From the NCBI GenBank assembly GCA_016169945.1, contig JADLSH010000395.1, positions 3,584,501 through 3,648,500 of the forward strand: a DNA stretch of 64,000 bases. The letters are read 5' to 3'. Positions 15,001-27,000 of this stretch are shown here, in pieces. Made by a program: the position numbers and the translations under genes. The notes under the pieces are model-generated. The model ran no database searches. It saw only the letters and a list, made by a program, of their open reading frames with translations, and was not told where the DNA came from. The stretch's first letter is position 1. Each line of letters opens with the position of its first letter. Source of the stretch: Trachythela sp. YZ-2020 (Eukaryota; Cnidaria; Anthozoa; Malacalcyonacea; Clavulariidae).

Positions 15001-18000
15001 ACCATAAAGCTTCCTCCAAGAATCGAAAAGTGGTTGATGGGTATGCAAGATGTTGACTTTGAACTTATGTACAAACCAGGCAAGGACGAAGCAGATCCAC
15101 TCGACTTCTTATCAAGACATCCATTACCAGAGACCGGTCGAGACACCGTAGAGAGAGTTGTCAAACAAGTTGTTACTGAAGAATTCTAGAAGAGACACAG
15201 AAATATATCCAACTCCAGAAACTGTCCGAGAGAATCTTAAGAGGAGATTGGGAGCAACACAGGAAGGATCCTGACATCATTCCTTTCTATGGTATACGAT
15301 ACGAGCTGTATTCTGTGAATGGCATTTTCCGGATGGACCAGATTGTTATTCCCACACGGCTACAGAGGAAAGTTGTCAGAGCAGCACATCACTTAGGACA
15401 CCTGGGCATGACCAAGACCAAACAGATGCTTCGTGAGAAGTATTGGTTTCCGACCATGAACACAATGGTGGAACAGATTGTTGGACAATGTTTTGAATGC
15501 CAAGTCACTACAAAGCAACATCAGCAAGAACCGGTAAAACCGACGGTGATACCGAAGAAACCATTGGATGTGATTGCTGTGGACTTTGGAGGACCATATC
15601 CCGATGGTCATTATAATCTTGTTGCTATCGACAAACGTACAAGATATCTCGAAGTCGCAGGAGTCAGCTCAACATCTTTCTCCCAAACGAAAGAGAAACT
15701 CAAAGCCATGTTTGCCACTCATGGAACCACCATTCCAGTCCAAAGAATTTGAAGAGTTTGCAGAGACCGAAGGATTTAACCAGGACACGCAAGGGCAAAC
15801 GGTGAGGCGGAAAGTTTTATGAAACTTCTGAACAAGACAGAGAAGATCGCACGCCTACAAGGTCAGAACAGTACCATGGCGATCCAAGAAATGTTAACTG
15901 GATTTCGATCAACACCACACACAGTAACCGGTGCAACGCCATACGAAGCAATGATGAATAGAACAGTGAGGACCAAATTGGACCATCAAGTTAGATCATC
16001 AGATCCTAAGAATTCAGAAGATACCACAATCAATCGGAAGGACGTAGACTAAAAAAAACAAGATGACCCGCACCGCTTACAAGAGAAACGTTAAGAGCAC
16101 AACTTCATCGTTTGTGACCATGTCCTCTTGAAGCAGAAGAAAACAAACAAATGGTCAACAGCATACGAACCGGCCTTCTATATTGTAACTCGTGTTGATG
16201 GATCAAGCATCGCAGCCAAACGAATTAAAGATGGTCGGGAAGTCTATCGTGACGCAAGCCAGTACAAACTTGTGAATTTGTTAGTTCGTCGAAATGAACA
16301 TCGAGGACGTACCGATGAAGAAGAAATAATTCCAGATAATGAGAGAGAAAACTTGATGAAGAATCTTGAGGAAGAAACGGAGAATCAAGAGTACACACCG
16401 AGTGGCGAGTGCAATAGCACAGTTGAAGTTTCGCAAGCTGAAACCACAACCAGAAATCCCACGACAAACCGAGAAACCACAACCTGAATTACCACCACCA
16501 AGAAGATCAAGAAGAGACAGGAAGAAACCAGCGTATTTGGCGGATTATACAACCTGAACACTTAAGTATAAACATTATTTAGCAAAAGAGAAAATCGTAA
16601 AAAAAACAGATTTAGTTATAATTTAAATTAAGAGAATTAATGGGAACTGAAAGACATTCGAACAGTATAGTTTCATTAGATAGTAGTTTTATTCTTTAGT
16701 AATTTTCTTTCTTTGGAAAAAAGGAGAAATGTAGTATCCGGTATAATTAGTATTAGCTCATTAGTATGCATGAATTAGTATTCCATTTTCAACGTGTTGT
16801 TGTTGGCTTGTATATAAGGCTTGAAGTATTTTCATTAAACACGTTTGTATATCTTCGGTGAGTTGAGGTCACGATACAGTTTTCAAAAATTCAGGTGATC
16901 AACAATTTGAAATTATTAAATTCCATATTTTTAGGTTTTATTCATCAGGTATCAGGGTTTTCATATATTTTGATGTTTCTACTTTCAGATTATGTTAGTT
17001 TTAGTAACACATAGTTCGTTGCTATGGCAACATACGCATACGAAAGTCACTCTAAAATTACCTTTCGCCTCGTGTAGTTTGAAAAGAAGCATGGTGACCC
17101 CCAAGTTTTTTTGGTGCATTATTTTACTTGCAAGACAGACTAACAAACAATAAGCAAAGTATAAAAAAATTCTGTAATGCCATTTTTTTGAAAAAGGGAA
17201 AAATGTCGTTTTCTTCGATAAAATATTTTTGGCATTACAGAATTTTTTTATTTTTGGTACAATGAAAGATTTTTGCGGTGCAATACAGCATGCAAAATTT
17301 GAACATTGGTCACCAGACAAAATAATGATATATAGCGCATTGTTTTTCAAAAATTGAATTTTTTAATGATGTCAGCAATTGACATGAAACGGTATATAAC
17401 ACGCACAATGACACGAGATGGCGCGAGCAACTGCTTACGTCAGATCATTTTGTAAGTTCTTTCGTTAATATTCCCACGCGCACAAATGGTCACACGGATT
17501 TGTTCATAGAGTATGAAGTTTTGTTTTCGCGATTCTTGAATAAGGTTTTTCTGATTACTATATCGAGCCACCTTAATGTCAAAACAATATGCCTGTTTAA
17601 AGTGTTTCTGACTGGCAGTATAATAGTTTATCGCCCAATCTGTATTCGCAGGCTACAGTTCCACGTATTGTTTGAAACGTTTCTATTTAGAAAATTTTGT
17701 ATCGTATATATTTCTGTCAAAACGTTAAGTTTTGACTTCTTACTATCGTTAGGGTAATTTTCGACCATAAAATATTTCCACTCTTCTAATGGGGGGCGAA
17801 AACCGCACCAGCCAATCAGATTGCTCAATTTTCATGGATACCGAACCGCTAAAAAATTCCCACGATTTAATTTCGCGCACCCTAAATTCGATATATCTTC
17901 GTGCAGATTTACACCGTCGGTACAATGCTACAAAATCACACATTTAATTCACGGCTTTTTCGTGTTAACATGACATTGGATACTTAACATTTTCATAAAA

Positions 18001-21000
18001 GCGCTTGGTAAGGTAAAGTAAAGTAATTTATAGTTTATGGAATACTGATTGCATACGACATACCGCTTCTGAGAACTCGGGAAAATATTTTTCCAGTACA
18101 CATGCACCTCTCAGACGCTAAATCAGTAATATGATATATGTTTTTACATAATATATTTTTCATATTTTAGCGAACCACCATCACATGAGTTATCCCAATG
18201 TAGCATAAACGATCTCGAGACCTTACTTCGAGAAAATGTTGGACATTGCCTCTTTAATCAGCCAACAAAGGTACGTTGTATAAAATATGATCTTACTGTA
18301 CATTGCAGGTTTCTCACGCAGTAACACTGGACCAGTTAACAAGTAGGCAGTTGTTGTCGAGTTATGTACAAACTGCAAGTAAAATTGAAAGCATGCATGC
18401 ATGAGCGTTTAAATGATGATATCCTTCGACCAGGGTGCTTATATGATATTATACATATATATTCGCTTACCTCAAAACTGGTCTGCAACAGACTGTTTCA
18501 TCTGTAAAAGAATCATCAGGCAGTGACAAGTAGCGAATGAAATGACCGCTTATATGCTTCCTGCCGGGACGTGGGGGTGTATGTGGGAGACAATGTGTGC
18601 ATTCATGGCTTTGTTTGCATTGTTTACGCGAAATTTGTTACGATGACGACACCGTGAAATTATTTCAGCTCTTTTGTTGAGCAAACAATTCTTGGTTTTT
18701 TTTTCACAATACAAAATTTTTCTTCTAAACATAAATTGCATCGTTTTGATCCTCCCGTGTACGAAATAGAATGTTCTTCTGTTATCCCTTCTTTATCAGG
18801 TTTCTTTGTCTTATTTGTTAGACCATCAGCACTTAGCCTGCGTTTCATTTCAGAGTCTAATGCCCGTCGAAACGTATGCAATCTAAAGCTGTTAAAAAAT
18901 CACTTAGCCTATTAATGTACGAAAAGTGGCAATATGGTGTGCAATTAACTCAAAACTATACAACTCATTTCGTTCTTGCTTAAAAGTTGTATTGCATCAC
19001 CCCCATTAACGTCTTCCAAGTGGCGTTGTAATCCAGCACATATACTGTACAGCGTTTGAAGCGGGTAACGCTCTCCACTTGCTTTACATACCTCTTCGAC
19101 GAACTTAGTTAACCAAAAGTTTAACGACCAACAGGTCATGGTTTCCATAGATGTCTCCAAGCTTTGAACTTGCTCCACATCAACTCGAAATCCCGTTGCT
19201 TCTAACATCGCATCCTTATTTGGCCTAACATATTGCCACTCTCGGAATATCTTACACGCCCATTTCGTGTTATACGGCGTCGAACGAGGAACGGAATTTT
19301 CCAGATGAGCTTTTTCTGCTTCTTCACTTTTCGGCTGTCAAAAAGCTCGCTTGGGAGGCATAATTTCGTTGCGAATGGCAAGTTAATACAACAGAATATA
19401 ACGTAAAACAACTTCTTGAAGCGTGGTTCATACCACGACGTAATCATAACCGTGGCATAACATAAGGAATACGCGAGTGCCTCAATATGCATGCATGCAT
19501 GCATGCATTACAATGAGTAATTTAACACTTCGTTTCCCTTAAATTGAAGTAACTCATCACCATGCATGTAATGATACTCATTCATGCGTTTCTGCTCGTT
19601 AGCCTCGAGAACAAAAGCGATACAATACGAAAGACAAGAACAAAAAATCATTAGCATCCTTATTTGAAATCTACAGTATTACCTGGACGTATTTATTGTT
19701 TACAATTAATATTCAGATTTGACTTATTGTGCAAACGTTTTTGAAGCCATTTAAAAAACTCGCAGGACGTGTTTTATCAGACCCTAAAACACTCCTGCTC
19801 GTTTTTTAAATAGTACTTATGGTTACATATAGCTACATGCATTTGAAATTTGACGGTTTTGCTTGGAATATAAACAAAAAGATGTGCTTACCAAATTCCT
19901 ACGAAACTTTTGCAAAACGAAAGTTCGCCATTTCGTTGTCCGTTACGTAGTGCCTAATACACGAATCGCGAAATTCGGGCAAAAATCACAGTTAAAGAAA
20001 AACATGTAGCTGTGACTGGTGATTTAAAATATGCGTATTAAAGTATTCAAATGTTCAGTCATGCATTCGTGATTACATATCACAACAACAAAAACACGAA
20101 TGCATGACTGAACATTTGAATACTTTAATACGCATATTTTAAATCATCCAGTCACAGCTACATGTTTTTCTTTAACTGTGATTTTTGCCCGACTCAGAAC
20201 GCGTCATTTGGATGCGCGATGAATTTCGCGATTCGTGTATGGTCAACGGTTGAGAAGCAAATTAGAATGCAGGATTTGTAATTGACCATGGTTGAGTGCA
20301 TGCATACTAAAGCTATTATAAATAAGAGATCAGGGCCGTCGCGAATAGGGAGTGTGGTGGGTGTGATACCCCTGAAAAATGTTGTCGGCAAATGAAGGAT
20401 TTGTCGGCAAACTAAAAATATCACCATAAATGAACGATAATTCTTTATTGTAAATGTCGTCAAAATGTAGTCAAATGATGCATATTGCCGGTAAGTAAAG
20501 AAATTCCCGTCAAATAAAGATACGATATGGGAGCTGCGTTATCTGTTCGTCAGCAAACGAAGTCGTTTTGGAGAAAATTTAGAATGCAGCATTTGAAATA
20601 TTTTTTTTAATAATAATTTTTATTAATCAACTGATTTTGTAACGAAAGGTTAAATTACATCAATGAGCAACCTATATGTGCAATAGGACATTATTTACGA
20701 TTTAACTTAAAACGTCCTGTTCAGTTACAATAATAGTTCATATATTTTCAATTTCCCCTCGTTTCATAATGCGAGGAGGATTTATTTGGTAAAAATTTAA
20801 TCCTTCAAAAAGAATCGTTCACATAAAATTTCGCGGCGTGTTTTTAATAATGGGCTATCCATAAGTTCTCGTACATCGCTATAACTTGATGATTGTAATA
20901 TATTTCTTAAAGCCCTTCTTTGAACCCTTTCAATATCATCACTCAAATAATCGGGAATATTAAAATGCCACACTTGGCATGCGTATTCCAGAACTGGTCT

Positions 21001-24000
21001 TATTTATAACAGTAGTAAATACAGAACATAACGTTTTTGTGTCAGCGTTGGCTCGTTTCAATAACCTAAGCATATATAATATTTTTCCTGCTTTCTTAAC
21101 AATTTTACATACGTGTTCGTTCCAATTCATATTGTCTTGGATAATTTGGCAGAATTTATAAGGCCAAGAATTTTGGCAGAATTTACACGTCAGTCGACCT
21201 CTATATTGTCAATTAATATTGGGGAGAAATTCCGTTTTACCCTCGCAAAATCAAGAACCATTTCTTTGCATTTGGCGACATTAAGCTTCATATTATTTAT
21301 AATAGTCCCGTTATGGATATAGTCAACGAGACCCTGGAGATTACTGTCAATCATGACACTTTCGGTAACCGTACTATCGTCTACATATTTCCATCGGTCG
21401 GGCCATTCATCAAGAAGATCATTAACCATGACTAAGAAAAGTACAGGTCCTAAAACAGTTCCTTGTGGAACTCCCCCGTTTAAAGATTGCCAATCTGAAG
21501 AATAGTTACCAGTTTTACACTTTGTTTCCGTTCAGTTAGAAAACTTTTAACCCAGTTGAGAATAGGAACATTCAATTCCGATAATTTGTGCAACAAAATG
21601 TTATGATCTATAAGGTCAAGCGCCCGCTTGGAAAAGTTAAGGAGAAAAACTCTAACAGCACACTTTGACGCATCGGTTTCCCTTAATAAATTATGTACCA
21701 AACTAATCAAATGTGCGTCGTTGAGGAATTTTTTAAGGAGCCAAATTGTCTTTAATCGATTTTATTCCTGATGGAATTGACCAACCAATCGGACACAAAC
21801 GTTTCGCAGATTTTGGACAAGGTAGGAATCAATGAAATAGGACGCAAATCGGTTGTTATATCTGCAGGTACTGATTTTTTTGATGTTGGAATAACTTCAG
21901 CTTTTTTCCATAATCTAGGAACATGTTGTTGCTGTATCAAGGCATTAAAGAGTGAAGCGACTGGGGAGGCTAAGATATAAGCATAATGCATTTTTAAGGA
22001 CCCAATTTGGTATGCAATCTGGGCCAGGCGATTTCGAAACACATATATCAGACAATTTATTATACACGCTTTCTTCATCGATAATGAATTGAGGATGAAT
22101 GCTACCTTCGCTAAATTCCGAGACTGACTTTCTGTAGATATTGGTTGTAAAGGTGTGATTTCATTAGTAAGGGATATGAAGAAGTCATTCATCTTGTTTG
22201 CTAAAACTTTTCCAGCAATAATCTCATTATCTAAAACCATGATTGAAATAGTCTTTCTCTTTGGGTACCCAGCAAGTTGCTTTTTATACAATCCCACCAC
22301 TTCTTGGAGTTAGGGCTACCTCCTCCACAGGCGCTTTATTAATTGGAGCGGGCTTGGAAAATTAGGGAAGGTACGCACGGGCGGGCATAAAAAATACGGG
22401 TAAGGCGAAGGGAAGCGCCTGCTGACTAATGTTCTCAAGATGGCAGAAGCTATTCACCATTTATTTGAATATAATCGTCCGGAGAAAGAGTTTATTAATG
22501 ATTCTTACGAACGTAAGCTCTTACAAAAGGCTAAGGAAGGTGGGGAAGTACTTTGCCCTAACTGTCACGCTTCTGATGGCAAAATAAATGCACATATATA
22601 CTTTTAGATTTGTTATACATATTTGTTATTATTTTGCATATAATTTTCCTTTCAAGTTATACATATTCGTAGTCAAATACATACTCATACTACATACTGA
22701 ATGACACATTAATGATGTCGACATGACTATCACTGAAGTCAATTGAACCCTTCGCATTTTGAGTGCATTTTTCGGTGTTGTCGCCCATCGAGACTGAGGA
22801 CAAAAACACTTTGATTCAACGTTTCATATTTCGATTAATATGGATCATATTTCAGCAATAACTTTTAAAATATACCCATCTAAGATGGAAAACACGAAAA
22901 TATATCGTTTTACGCTGTGATGGGCAATATTTCAGGCAGATTTTTTTGGATTCCCGATTATCGACATTTATGCCTGATTGTCGACCATTAATTGGCAGGC
23001 CCTTCGTCTACTCTTTCCCATGAAGCAAAATCTAATTGCACCCGCCCGCGGGAAAAAGGGCCTGAGGAGGAGGTAGGAGTTAGGGTTAGATTTAAGCTGA
23101 TTCATTTTTTTTTTGAGATAGCTGGACCTAAGCTGTTTTCTTTTGCTATTTGCTAGGTTGCGTAAACAATTATACTTTTGGATGTTTCCGTCTTGATATG
23201 CTTTTTGCCTGTTCTTGATGATATCTTTGAATTTAGGCGTTACCCGGCCATGGTTTATCATTAGCATGTAGTTTGATAGTTTTACTTGGAAAGAAACAGT
23301 ATAACCCAGTATTTATGACGTTAATAAAAATATCTAGTTTGTCTCTACACGGAACAGTACGATACAGGATCGACCAGTTATAATCAGCTAGCCATTTTCG
23401 GAAAGCGATCTTGTTGGCGTGCAGTGTAGTGCGTCTAATTTTAACTTTACGGTCTCATTTTTACATGACTATTTTTAAGGGTACATAACACAGAATTATG
23501 GTCGCTTTGTCCGATAGGAGAGGTTATCAGTGGGGTATTGCAACGGTTAGACATATTCGTAAGAATTAAATCCAGGGCAACATTTTTTCTAGTAGGTGGC
23601 TTACAAATTTGTTTTAGCCCAAAGTGTCTTAGCAATGCTGAAATTGGACATCTATTAAAGTCACCGACCAGGAAAATACTAGTAAAACTAATTGAGTGCT
23701 ACTGTAGCTTTATTTTGTACACCCAATTTAATAGCAGATTTCAGGGAGTCATTTGTTTCCTCAAGCTTAGTAATTTCCTTTTCCAAAGAAACAATTGTCT
23801 TGTTCGACTTTTCAATTTCGAGGGACCATTCTCTCATGAACAAACACAACTCAGATTCCAGCCTTTCAGACTTCGCTTTCTCAATCAAAAGTTCACCCCG
23901 AAGGCGATCTGTTTCCTTATCTTTATGAGAAAGATCGCCATTAGAATTTGTAATCAGTTCAATTCTGTTATGTAGGATGGTAATGTCAACATCAGCCGAA

Positions 24001-27000
24001 AGCACACCGCACTGACAAGCAACGACAATTCGACAAATAGTTAGAATTATCTAGACTAACCCGAGATGTGGTGTCAGCATGATTGACCGATTTCGATATA
24101 GTTGTAGACTCTGATTAGAAGATATTTTGAACATTAAATTCCTGCTGTAACTCTGGCTTGTTCGACAGAGCTTACTCTTGACCACAGCTCGACTTCGAAG
24201 TACAGTCTCGTGTCTGGCAAAAACTAACACATTTATCCCGAACTAAGTTGCCGTCCTTGCCCTGAAATAATAAAGTGTTCTGCTTGCTATAATACCACGT
24301 CAAAGTTAATTCGGCATCTGAACTAATGAATTTTTTAGAGCCACCTCCAGGTGAGCGTTAACACCATTTGCCGTTTAGACCAAGCACTTTAGCAACAAAC
24401 GTCTTAAGAGAGTCCAAATCATTACACCATTGCAAACGTCTATACCGTCGTAAGTAATGTCAACGACGTCTTTACAAGCAGTATTACCAAGAAAACATGC
24501 AAGTGCTTGATTATTAGAATCGATATATGAAATGTGTGTAGAGGCCATAATCACGTCCTCCCGCCACGGAATGCTCCTGTCGAAGATGATTAAACAAATG
24601 ATTTACAATATCAACTACTGTTGTGCTGCTGTTACAACATGAACCAAAATGAATATTTTCTAACTATTTTTGTGTTTTAAGATAATTAAAACTCGGTGTT
24701 ATAAGCAAAACAATTTTGTTATTTCTGCTTCTTTTTCATGTTCCTTTTTCTCTAAATTAAAATAGGCATGTTTAGGGGGAATCAAAATGTTTCATAGTAA
24801 ATCCGCAGCTCAGAATGCAGGAAATGGCATTTCCAGGCTTCAATTTTCAAATTTCCCGGGGGAGCATGCCCACGAACCCCCTAGTTATGCGAGGCCTTAA
24901 CGTAAAGATATGCCGGATTCCAAAGATTACGTGCAATTGAGTATTCAACTAGGAATGGCCACACCCGGAAACCACACCCTTTTGTCGGCAAATGGGATAC
25001 TTACACTTCCCTTCTTATACCTCTTCGCGACGGCCCTGTAAGAGATGGCCCTCACTGGACCTCTTGGGAAAACAGTTCATTGTGTTCATCAATGTGGCAT
25101 TTTATTGTTTTTATAGCTTATTCCGTCTCACATTTCAATGAGTTTTGTTCTGCTTTTTTTTGCTTCAGTTGGCGTCAGACCCAGACTGCGGCAATGCACT
25201 TCTGGAAGATGGAGAAGAATGCGACTGTGGTACACAAGAGGTGATTTAATAATTTAATGATTTGAAATCATTATGCATTATGCTCCGTCTAGAGCACTGG
25301 TCCAAGATAATAGAGGGTTATTTAGGATTGATGTAGCGCTGAATTTTAAGTGCAAGAACCTTGTACATATGTTGTTTGTATATATAATGCATATGTTGTT
25401 TGTATATATAATGCAAGTCACTGATATCTTCCATCTCGGCATCCATGTCATTTAGTAGTCTATATTAATCGAAAGGTAACCAAGTTGGGTGGAAATCAGT
25501 GCTAAATTAACCCAATGTTTTTAAATTGGCCCAAGTTAAGAACTATAAACTATAATGCACGAGATTTTATCTAGGTTCTTCTGTTATTTCTACGGAAATC
25601 CATACCTCCAATCGGAGAACGAGACTCGACGTGAGGTTCTTCTGCGAGAAATTCAACAAGGATAAGAAAATCGTCGACCTAAGTTTGATGCCAGTCTGTA
25701 AAAGCAAGCTGGATTATCACATCAGAGATCCACGCAACCATGTTGTCTATATTTCAGACATATAGACCATCTATTAATGAATTTAGAGTGCCCAGAAGAG
25801 CATGGATGGGATAATGATGGGACATGAGGGACATTTTCCGGCTAACCTGATTAAATCAACAAGCTTCTTAAAAAGAAGAAACACTTCGAGATTGAAGATA
25901 TCAGTCACTTGTAGAGATTTTAGAAAGAGGGATACAACGTTCTAGGGTCTGATGTTTTTTGTTTGTAAAGAGCTACTACACAAGAAAACTAGTTTTTACT
26001 TAATTTGCTGGTGATTATGCAACTTTGCACAATGGAAATGTTGCCTAAGGCGAGATGAATGATGAACAAAAGCAATGATGAGCGCATCAAACTTGACCAA
26101 AATCACTAACAAAATTCCCTCCTGGGGTGACGATATCCACCCCCCTCTCCCTCCTCTTCCTAGTCTATTTACAATTAACAATATATTTCAGGACTGCGAA
26201 CGAGTTAACGACACTTGCTGCAATTACACTTCGTGTACGCTGAATGAAGGAGCACAATGTGCAGACGGAGATTGCTGTAGTGACTGTCAGGTAAGGTGAA
26301 GCACTACGAACAATAAAATTATGACTTGGGAAAATAACTTTATTAATAACCACTTTGGGGGGTTTCATTGTAGTTGCTCGCAAGAGGAACAGTTTGCCGT
26401 GATGCTGTAAACTCGTGCGATGTTCCAGAGTTTTGCAATGGGACTAGTGAAGTGGTGAGTGTTAAGCGTATAACGTACTGTACGGATATATATTGGAAAT
26501 TTCACTTTTTTGCTACATGCACTGTGCTCAGCTTTTCTTGACAGCTCGTCTGCTCTCCACATTCAATGCGACATAAAATGATAGACGTTGTAAAATTGTT
26601 GAAAATTTTTGTTCTGCATTCCCGCTACAAAAATCGCTGAAACTTCAGAAGAGATCAACAATCCTCTTTGTCCTTGCTTGGCTTCTTCCATTCTCCCAAA
26701 TTACTAGTATATTTGCATCTAGGCTCTGGCAAAAATACGGCATGCAAATACATCTAAAACTATGTTATATATATAAAGTGTTACTAAAAAAGCTATTGTT
26801 TTTATTAAAATTCATAGAAAAAATAAACTGCTAACCTACCCGGCCCTAACACTTCGTCTTGGGACTTAATACAGCACAGTTGTACAATATTACATCCTCA
26901 CAAAATTCGCCATGTTGTTTTTTTACCGTATGTCCGGACCTGGAACATTGCGACACACGCCCAACCGCATCCCAAGTTCTCCCGATATGATGACGTCATT

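Larger units (their letters stand above)
20598..23690 (-). pseudogene. Non-LTR retrotransposon (LINE) ORF2: endonuclease and reverse transcriptase, broken
   Basis: Minus-strand fragments in order. Endonuclease end at 23635-23450 (GLKQICKPPTRKNVALDLIL, then GQSDHNS). Linker 23267-23090. Reverse transcriptase 22300-21190 (TTDLRPISLIPTLSKICE, DHNILLHKLSELNVPILNW, GGVPQGTVLGPVLFLV, and YVDDST as the catalytic motif). An A-rich tail reaches 20598. CR1/Jockey-like by these motifs. Interrupted by a Mutator-like insertion (22316-23076) and several stops. Confidence 0.82.
20331..25038. mobile_element. hAT-type DNA transposon, non-autonomous, containing a nested LINE
   Basis: Inverted ends CAGGGCCGTCGCGA at 20331 and TCGCGACGGCCCTG ending 25038, flanked by an identical 8-bp target duplication TAAGAGAT (20323-20330 and 25039-25046). 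8-bp duplication and a CAGGG end are hAT features. Interior shows the GTCGGCAAATG repeat at both sides and no transposase. A LINE fills 20.6-24.05 kb. A relative starts at 63743. Confidence 0.88.

Noticed and set aside
18660..18881. 73-codon minus-strand ORF taken as one protein
   Set aside because: It is a junction of Crypton-like and Penelope-like sequence, not one gene.
25260..25320. TGCATTATG (C-I-M) as the missing Met-turn
   Set aside because: It lies after the first disintegrin exon, on the wrong side of exon 18171, and has no upstream Cys pair or fitting splice sites.
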